Below are positions 20,571 to 24,264 of a stretch of DNA of 24,264 bases, in pieces; position 1 is the first letter of the stretch, and every line of letters begins with the position of its first letter. Under the pieces are notes generated by a model. That model was not told the origin of the DNA. It was given only the letters and a program-made list of their open reading frames with translations, and did not search any database. The position numbers and the translations under genes are program-made. The stretch covers positions 1 through 24,264 of the forward strand of contig JAWVZB010000048.1 of assembly GCA_033722375.1 (NCBI GenBank), given 5' to 3'. This stretch comes from JAWVZB01 sp033722375 (GTDB lineage Bacteria > Actinomycetota > Nitriliruptoria > Nitriliruptorales > Nitriliruptoraceae).

Positions 20571-21704
20571 TCAACCGGACGGGGCGCGGGCGAGGCGGAT
20601 CCCGTCGGCCCCTTCGACGATCTCGCCCGCCACGCGGGCACGGGTGATGGAGGCGAGCAGCGTCGCAGCGGGGACATCCAGCACGGACGAGAGCTCGTCG
20701 ACGCGGATCGGACGGGGCCAGCGTCGTGCGAGGAGCTCGTGGACACCGGACGGCAGGGCGGTCGGGGCCGCGGGCTCAGCCTCGCGGACCGGACGGTGGT
20801 GGCTGGCACCGAGCGCCTCGATGAGGTCGTCCGGGGACGTGCACGGTGCGGCGCCCTCGGCCAGCAGCTTGTGCGGGGCGCCGGAGCCGGGGCGCTTCAC
20901 GTCGCCCGGCACGGCGAGGACCTGGATGCCCCGGTCGGCCGCTGCCGAGGCGGTCAGGAGCGAACCGGAGCGGGTGGTGCCTTCGACCACCACGACCGCA
21001 TCCGCCAGGGCGGCCACGATCCGGTTGCGGGCCCGGACCACGCCCGGGCGGGGCGGCTTGTTCGGAAGCTGCTCGCTGATCAGCGCCCCGCCCGCCTCGA
21101 GCACACGGCCGAAGAGGCCACGGGGCTGGGCGTGCTGACGCGGGTAGTCGACACCATGGCCACAGCCGAGCACGACGCTGGTGCCGCCGTCGATCGCCGC
21201 CTGGTGCGCGGTCGCGTCGATCCCCACGGCACCACCGGAGACGACGTGGACCCCGGCATCGGAGCAGGCCTCGGCGAGCCAGGCTGCGATGCCCTTGCCG
21301 TACCCGGTCGCGCGCCGCGCCCCGACGATCGCCACGGTCCGCTCGCGATCCAGCCGCCTGAGGTCGCCGCGGAAAGCGAGTATCAGCGGCAGCGAGGCAT
21401 CCGGCCAGGAGGCGAGCAGCCGCTCCGGGTAGGCGGGATCACCGGGCAGGGCCACCCGCACACCCCGCCGGCCCCAGGCACGGCGGAGGTCCGCCGCGTC
21501 CGTGACGTCCGGCTGCGTGGCGGCGGCGATCGCGCGGACCGCCTCGCCGGGGGTGGCGTGCCGATCGCGCTCGAGGGCTGCCCCGAGCAGCGAGGCGGCC
21601 CCCGTGCCGGGGCGAGCGAGCCGGTGGACCACCGCCGAGAGGAGCTCCGGGTCGGTGCCCGCTGCGGAGATCTGCTCCCATCCGGGGACGTCGGGCTGGC
21701 TCAT
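20571..21704 (-). CDS. dprA: DNA processing protein DprA
   Basis: DprA protects incoming single-stranded DNA and loads RecA during natural transformation; it is also kept in many non-competent bacteria. The 377-residue protein has an N-terminal helical region (about 1-75), the Rossmann core with VAIVGARRATGYGKGIAAWLAE, VVSGGAVGIDATAHQAAIDGG, a degenerate 'FPxRNRIIA' loop reading VRARNRIVAALADAVVVVEG, and RSGSLLTASAAADRGIQVLAVPGDV. A C-terminal winged-helix segment (about 315-370) has VDELSSVLDVPAATLLASITRARVAGEI. The ATG at 21704 overlaps the comM stop (ATGA), so the yraN-comM-dprA genes are translationally linked. Confidence 0.94.
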   Translation of the reverse strand: MSQPDVPGWEQISAAGTDPELLSAVVHRLARPGTGAASLLGAALERDRHATPGEAVRAIAAATQPDVTDAADLRRAWGRRGVRVALPGDPAYPERLLASWPDASLPLILAFRGDLRRLDRERTVAIVGARRATGYGKGIAAWLAEACSDAGVHVVSGGAVGIDATAHQAAIDGGTSVVLGCGHGVDYPRQHAQPRGLFGRVLEAGGALISEQLPNKPPRPGVVRARNRIVAALADAVVVVEGTTRSGSLLTASAAADRGIQVLAVPGDVKRPGSGAPHKLLAEGAAPCTSPDDLIEALGASHHRPVREAEPAAPTALPSGVHELLARRWPRPIRVDELSSVLDVPAATLLASITRARVAGEIVEGADGIRLARAPSG

Positions 21705-23218
21705 GCGGCGACCGAGCGGTCGATGAGCCGGTAGGCGACGGCCTCGTCGACGTGCTCCTTGGCGACGGTCTCCGCACCAGCGAGGTCGGCGATGGTCCGG
21801 GCCACGCGCAGCGACCGGTCGAAGCCGCGGGCCGACATTCCCATCTGCTCCATCGCCCGCGCCAGCCGCTCGACCACACCGGAGCCGCAGGTGGCCCGGA
21901 CCTGTTCGGGCGACGCGTCCCGCACGAGTGCGCCCTCGCCCCAGCGCTCGGCGGCGACCCCGCGTGCAGCCAGGACGCGGCGGGCGACGACGTGGCTCGG
22001 CTCGCCGTCGGGTGGCCCGATGAGCCGATCACGGTCCACGGGCCGCAGCTCGAGCTGGAGGTCGATGCGGTCGAGCAGCGGGCCGGACAGCCGCGAGCGG
22101 TAGCGGTCGACCTGGTCGGGGCGACACCGACAGGGGCGACGCGAGCCGCCGAGGTGGCCGCAGGGGCAGGGGTTGGTCGCCGCAACCAGCAGCACCCGGG
22201 CGGGGTAGCGGACCTGCGCCTCGGCCCGGGTCAGCGTGATCCGCCCGGATTCCAGCGGCTCGCGCAGCGCGTCGAGGACGTTGCGGGGGACCTCGAGCAG
22301 CTCGTCGAGGAACAGCACGCCGCGGTGGGCGAGGCTGACGGCACCGGGGCGCGGGACGCCCGCTCCCCCGCCGATGAGCCCGGCGGTCGAGGCCGAGTGG
22401 TGCGGCTCTTCGACGGGTGGGACGGTGGAGAGCGGGGCGTCGGGCGCCCGGCACCCGGCGATGGAGTGGATCGACGCGACCTCGAGGGCGTCGTGGAGGT
22501 CGAGCCGCGGCAGGATCGACGGGAGCCGGTGGGCGAGCATGGACTTGCCGCAACCCGGCGGTCCGACCATCAGCACGTGGTGGCCGCCGGCCGCGGCGAT
22601 CTCGAGCGCGCGGCGGGCGACCTGTTGGCCACGGACGTCGATCAGGTCGGGGGGCGATTCCTCGCTGCTGTGGGTCACGGGATCGACGTGACGGACGCCC
22701 CGTTGACCCTTGAGGACCTCGACGGCCTCTTCGAGGTCGGCGACCGGGACGATCTGGAGGTCGTCGACGAGGGAGGCCTCGACCGCGGAACGGACCGGCA
22801 CGACCAGCCGGCGGCCACCGAAGCGCTGGACGGCGTTCGCCACCGGGAGCACACCGGCGACGTCCCTGGTCGTGCCATCGAGCCCGAGCTCGCCGAACGC
22901 GAACACGCCCTTCAGGAGCCCGATGTCCAGCTGCCCCGTTGCCGCGAGCGCCGCGAGCGCCATCGGCAGGTCGTAGCCGGAGCCGCTCTTCCGCAGGGCG
23001 GCCGGTGCGAGGTTGAGCACCAGCGAGATCTCCCCGATGGCCGTCAGACCCTTGGTCCGTCGGATCGCGGTCGAAACCCGCTTGCCGGCCTCGCGGACCG
23101 CACTGTCAGGCAGTCCGACGACGCGGAACCCGGGGAGTCCGCCACTGGTCGAGCACTCGACCCGCACCCGGTACGGCTCGAGCCCCACGAGCGCCACCGA
23201 CCCGACCGTGGCGAGCAT
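21701..23218 (-). CDS. comM: ComM/YifB family Mg-chelatase-like AAA ATPase
   Basis: ComM is a hexameric helicase that promotes branch migration during uptake and integration of transforming DNA. The 505-residue protein begins with the Lon-S5-like domain (1 to about 170, with VRVECSTSGGLPGFRVVGLPDSAVREAGKRV and GYDLPMALAALAATGQL). The AAA module follows: Walker A GPPGCGKS (219-226), Walker B GVLFLDELLEVPRNVLDALREPLE, and a cysteine-rich NPCPCGHLGG...CRCRPDQ insertion, then SGPLLDRIDLQLEL. The C-terminal Mg_chelatase_C region has SARGFDRSLRVARTIADLAG. The start ATG at 23218 shares one base with the yraN stop (TGATG). Confidence 0.95.
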   Translation of the reverse strand: MLATVGSVALVGLEPYRVRVECSTSGGLPGFRVVGLPDSAVREAGKRVSTAIRRTKGLTAIGEISLVLNLAPAALRKSGSGYDLPMALAALAATGQLDIGLLKGVFAFGELGLDGTTRDVAGVLPVANAVQRFGGRRLVVPVRSAVEASLVDDLQIVPVADLEEAVEVLKGQRGVRHVDPVTHSSEESPPDLIDVRGQQVARRALEIAAAGGHHVLMVGPPGCGKSMLAHRLPSILPRLDLHDALEVASIHSIAGCRAPDAPLSTVPPVEEPHHSASTAGLIGGGAGVPRPGAVSLAHRGVLFLDELLEVPRNVLDALREPLESGRITLTRAEAQVRYPARVLLVAATNPCPCGHLGGSRRPCRCRPDQVDRYRSRLSGPLLDRIDLQLELRPVDRDRLIGPPDGEPSHVVARRVLAARGVAAERWGEGALVRDASPEQVRATCGSGVVERLARAMEQMGMSARGFDRSLRVARTIADLAGAETVAKEHVDEAVAYRLIDRSVAA

Positions 23219-23598
23219 CAGAACGCGCCTTCGAGGTGGCGCAACTCGGGCTCGCGGCCCCAGACGATCCCCACGACGTCGAACCGGATCCGGTGGTAGG
23301 GCAGCTCTGCCTGCCGCACGAAGGCGAGCGCGAGGTCACGGAGCTTGGCCTGCTTCCGCGGCGTCACCGCAGCGAACGGGCCGCCGAACCGGCGATCACG
23401 ACGGGTCTTGACCTCGCACACGACGACCTGCCCCCGTTCGTGGTCGAGCGCGACGATGTCGAGCTCGCCCCGCACCGCCCCGCTGGACAGCCGCCAGTTG
23501 CGAGCGATCACCTGGAGGCCGTGCGCGTCGAGGTACCGGGCGGCGAGCTCCTCGCCCTGCTCGCCCAGCGTGGTGCGGTGGTCGTTGATCGAGGACAT
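23218..23598 (-). CDS. yraN: YraN family nuclease-like protein (UPF0102)
   Basis: The 126-residue protein is a PD-(D/E)xK-fold member of UPF0102/YraN, commonly next to comM/dprA or rnhB; its cellular role is unknown, but a Holliday-junction-resolvase-like fold is assumed. Key elements are GEQGEELAARYLDAHGLQVIARNWR, the active-site pattern GELDIVALD (D47) with VVVCEVKTRRDRRFG (E62, K64), and the C-terminal RHL motif. The ATG at 23598 is chosen: a TACGGT -10-like box (23611 to 23606) lies 7 nt upstream, fitting a leaderless mRNA, and no Shine-Dalgarno sequence is present. A GTG at 23616 would add six residues. First gene of the yraN-comM-dprA block. Confidence 0.9.
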   Translation of the reverse strand: MSSINDHRTTLGEQGEELAARYLDAHGLQVIARNWRLSSGAVRGELDIVALDHERGQVVVCEVKTRRDRRFGGPFAAVTPRKQAKLRDLALAFVRQAELPYHRIRFDVVGIVWGREPELRHLEGAF

Positions 23599-23605
23599 GG
23601 CGGCG

Positions 23606-23611
23606 ACCGTA
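23606..23611 (-). promoter_or_regulatory. Candidate leaderless -10 box of yraN
   Basis: TACGGT (23611 to 23606) lies 7 nt before the yraN ATG. No -35 hexamer is recognisable at the expected distance, so the call is weak. Confidence 0.3.
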
Positions 23612-23696
23612 CGCACGGGAGCACGGGCCCCCGCCGGTCACCTCGTCATGACCTGTGGACAGCCGTTCAGGAGCCGCAGCCGGCGGCAGCATGCAA

Positions 23697-23728
23697 CGCG
23701 CCCCGGTCCCGCTGTCTGGCGGGGCGCG
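23697..23728. repeat. 9-bp inverted repeat in the yraN/arylsulfotransferase divergent gap
   Basis: Perfect 9-bp arms at 23697-23705 (CGCGCCCCG) and 23720-23728 flank a 14-nt loop. It sits between the two divergent start regions. It could be an operator or a structured element; nothing in the sequence decides. Confidence 0.55.
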
Positions 23729-23776
23729 GACTCCCTCCTGCCGCCGTGGCTCCAGCACACGACTGCGGACTGCTCC

Positions 23777-23782
23777 TAGAGT
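23777..23782 (+). promoter_or_regulatory. Candidate -10 box of the arylsulfotransferase-like gene
   Basis: TAGAGT (23777-23782) would give a leader of about 20 nt, leaving room for the GGAGGT ribosome-binding sequence. The possible -35 (AGCACA, 17-18 nt upstream) is weak. Confidence 0.35.
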
Positions 23783-23809
23783 CTGGGCTCGGTGGGGCGG
23801 AGGTGGCTC

Positions 23810-24264
23810 GTGCGGAGTCTGGTGCTCGTGGTGGTCGGGGCGGTGCTGCTGCTCGCGGCGTTCGGCACCAGAGTCGCGGTGCCCGCGGAGCTCGCGGACC
23901 TGGTTGCGGACGTCGAGATCTCCGCGGACCCGCACAACGCCCTGCGGGGGACCCTCACGGTGACCACCCGGGCTCCGACCAGGCTCGCCGTCGACATCTC
24001 GGGCGAGGACCACGGGCTCGTGGTGGCCGAGCGGAGACCCCCGGCGACGACCCACGAGATCCCGCTGCTCCAGCTGCTCCCCAACACCACCTACGACCTC
24101 CGGGTCACGGTGGCACGACCCGACGGCGCCCCCGTCGCGACCGGCTCGGTCGGAAGCTTCACGACGGGTGGGTTGCCTGACGACCTTCCGCCGGTGACGG
24201 TCGACGCCGCCCACCCCGACCGCATGACCCCCGGCCTCACGCTCTTCAACAGCGTCTACCGCGA
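23810..24264 (+). CDS. Arylsulfotransferase (ASST)-like membrane-anchored protein, 3' part cut
   Basis: 151 residues are visible before the window ends, and the frame is open at the edge. An N-terminal hydrophobic helix (about residues 4-20, LVLVVVGAVLLLAAFGT) is a signal peptide or anchor, without a lipobox. Residues about 40-120 resemble a fibronectin-III-like sandwich, with TLTVTTRAPTRLAVDI, LLPNTTYDLRVTV and SVGSFTTGGLPDDLPPVTV. The stretch DDLPPVTV...DRMTPGLTLFNSVYR matches the region that precedes the beta-propeller of arylsulfotransferase (ASST) family proteins in actinobacteria and archaea ('LPxDxPxxxVxxxxPxRMxPGxTLF'). ASST transfers sulfuryl groups between phenols; the real substrate is unknown and the catalytic histidine region is not in the window. 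The GTG at 23810 has a GGAGGT ribosome-binding sequence. Confidence 0.7.
   Translation, partial: MRSLVLVVVGAVLLLAAFGTRVAVPAELADLVADVEISADPHNALRGTLTVTTRAPTRLAVDISGEDHGLVVAERRPPATTHEIPLLQLLPNTTYDLRVTVARPDGAPVATGSVGSFTTGGLPDDLPPVTVDAAHPDRMTPGLTLFNSVYR

Noticed and set aside
1..24264. tRNA, rRNA, tmRNA or other standard structural RNA genes
   Set aside because: Gaps were scanned by eye for tRNA-like arms and conserved loops; nothing fitted. Short genes could be missed without a covariance search.

Overview
The window is about 24 kb of very GC-rich DNA, roughly 70% G+C by eye, with strong G/C bias at third codon positions. Gene content and order are those of a chromosomal core region of an actinobacterium (Actinomycetota). 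The same blocks, rpsB-tsf-pyrH-frr-cdsA-rlmN, dxr-rseP-ispG and rimP-nusA-ylxR-infB-rbfA, occur in this relative order in Streptomyces and Mycobacterium, as does the dprA/comM/yraN/xerC/whiG neighbourhood upstream of rpsB. Here they are unusually close together. The short EF-Ts, the M23-hydrolase fusion protein and a lone receiver protein between ispG and rimP suggest a deep-branching lineage (Nitriliruptoria, Euzebya or Acidimicrobiia-like). That placement is inference. Almost everything is read leftwards (minus strand). Only a DUF2237 gene, an alpha/beta hydrolase and a partial arylsulfotransferase-like gene are on the plus strand.

In transcriptional order, from the right: an arylsulfotransferase-like membrane or exported protein (cut by the window edge) diverges from yraN-comM-dprA, a tightly overlapping block linked to DNA uptake and processing. 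Next come a convergent alpha/beta hydrolase, the tyrosine recombinase xerC and a WhiG/FliA-type sigma factor, then a convergent DUF2237 gene. An exported protein fusing a degenerate M23 (LytM) domain to a serine hydrolase follows. The translation and envelope block rpsB-tsf-pyrH-frr-cdsA comes next, then rlmN, dxr, rseP and ispG, which join rRNA/tRNA methylation, the MEP isoprenoid pathway and intramembrane proteolysis. A single-domain response regulator follows, and then the rimP-nusA-ylxR-infB-ylxP-rbfA ribosome maturation and translation initiation operon, cut at the left edge inside rbfA.

No tRNA, rRNA, CRISPR array, transposase, phage gene or defence system was found. The window is mostly ordinary core genome. 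The points worth a second look are: (1) the M23-hydrolase fusion, whose M23 domain keeps its three zinc ligands but has lost both catalytic histidines; (2) an insertion of about 105 residues in RseP; (3) a repeat-rich intergenic element after rseP with an apparent diverged relative after cdsA, the latter containing a CxxC-x6-CxxC peptide; (4) a strong hairpin with a possible competing pairing in the rimP-nusA leader; (5) several genes whose candidate -10 box sits so close to the start codon that leaderless mRNAs are likely.

All positions and motif calls were made by reading the sequence. No database search, alignment program or folding program was run.
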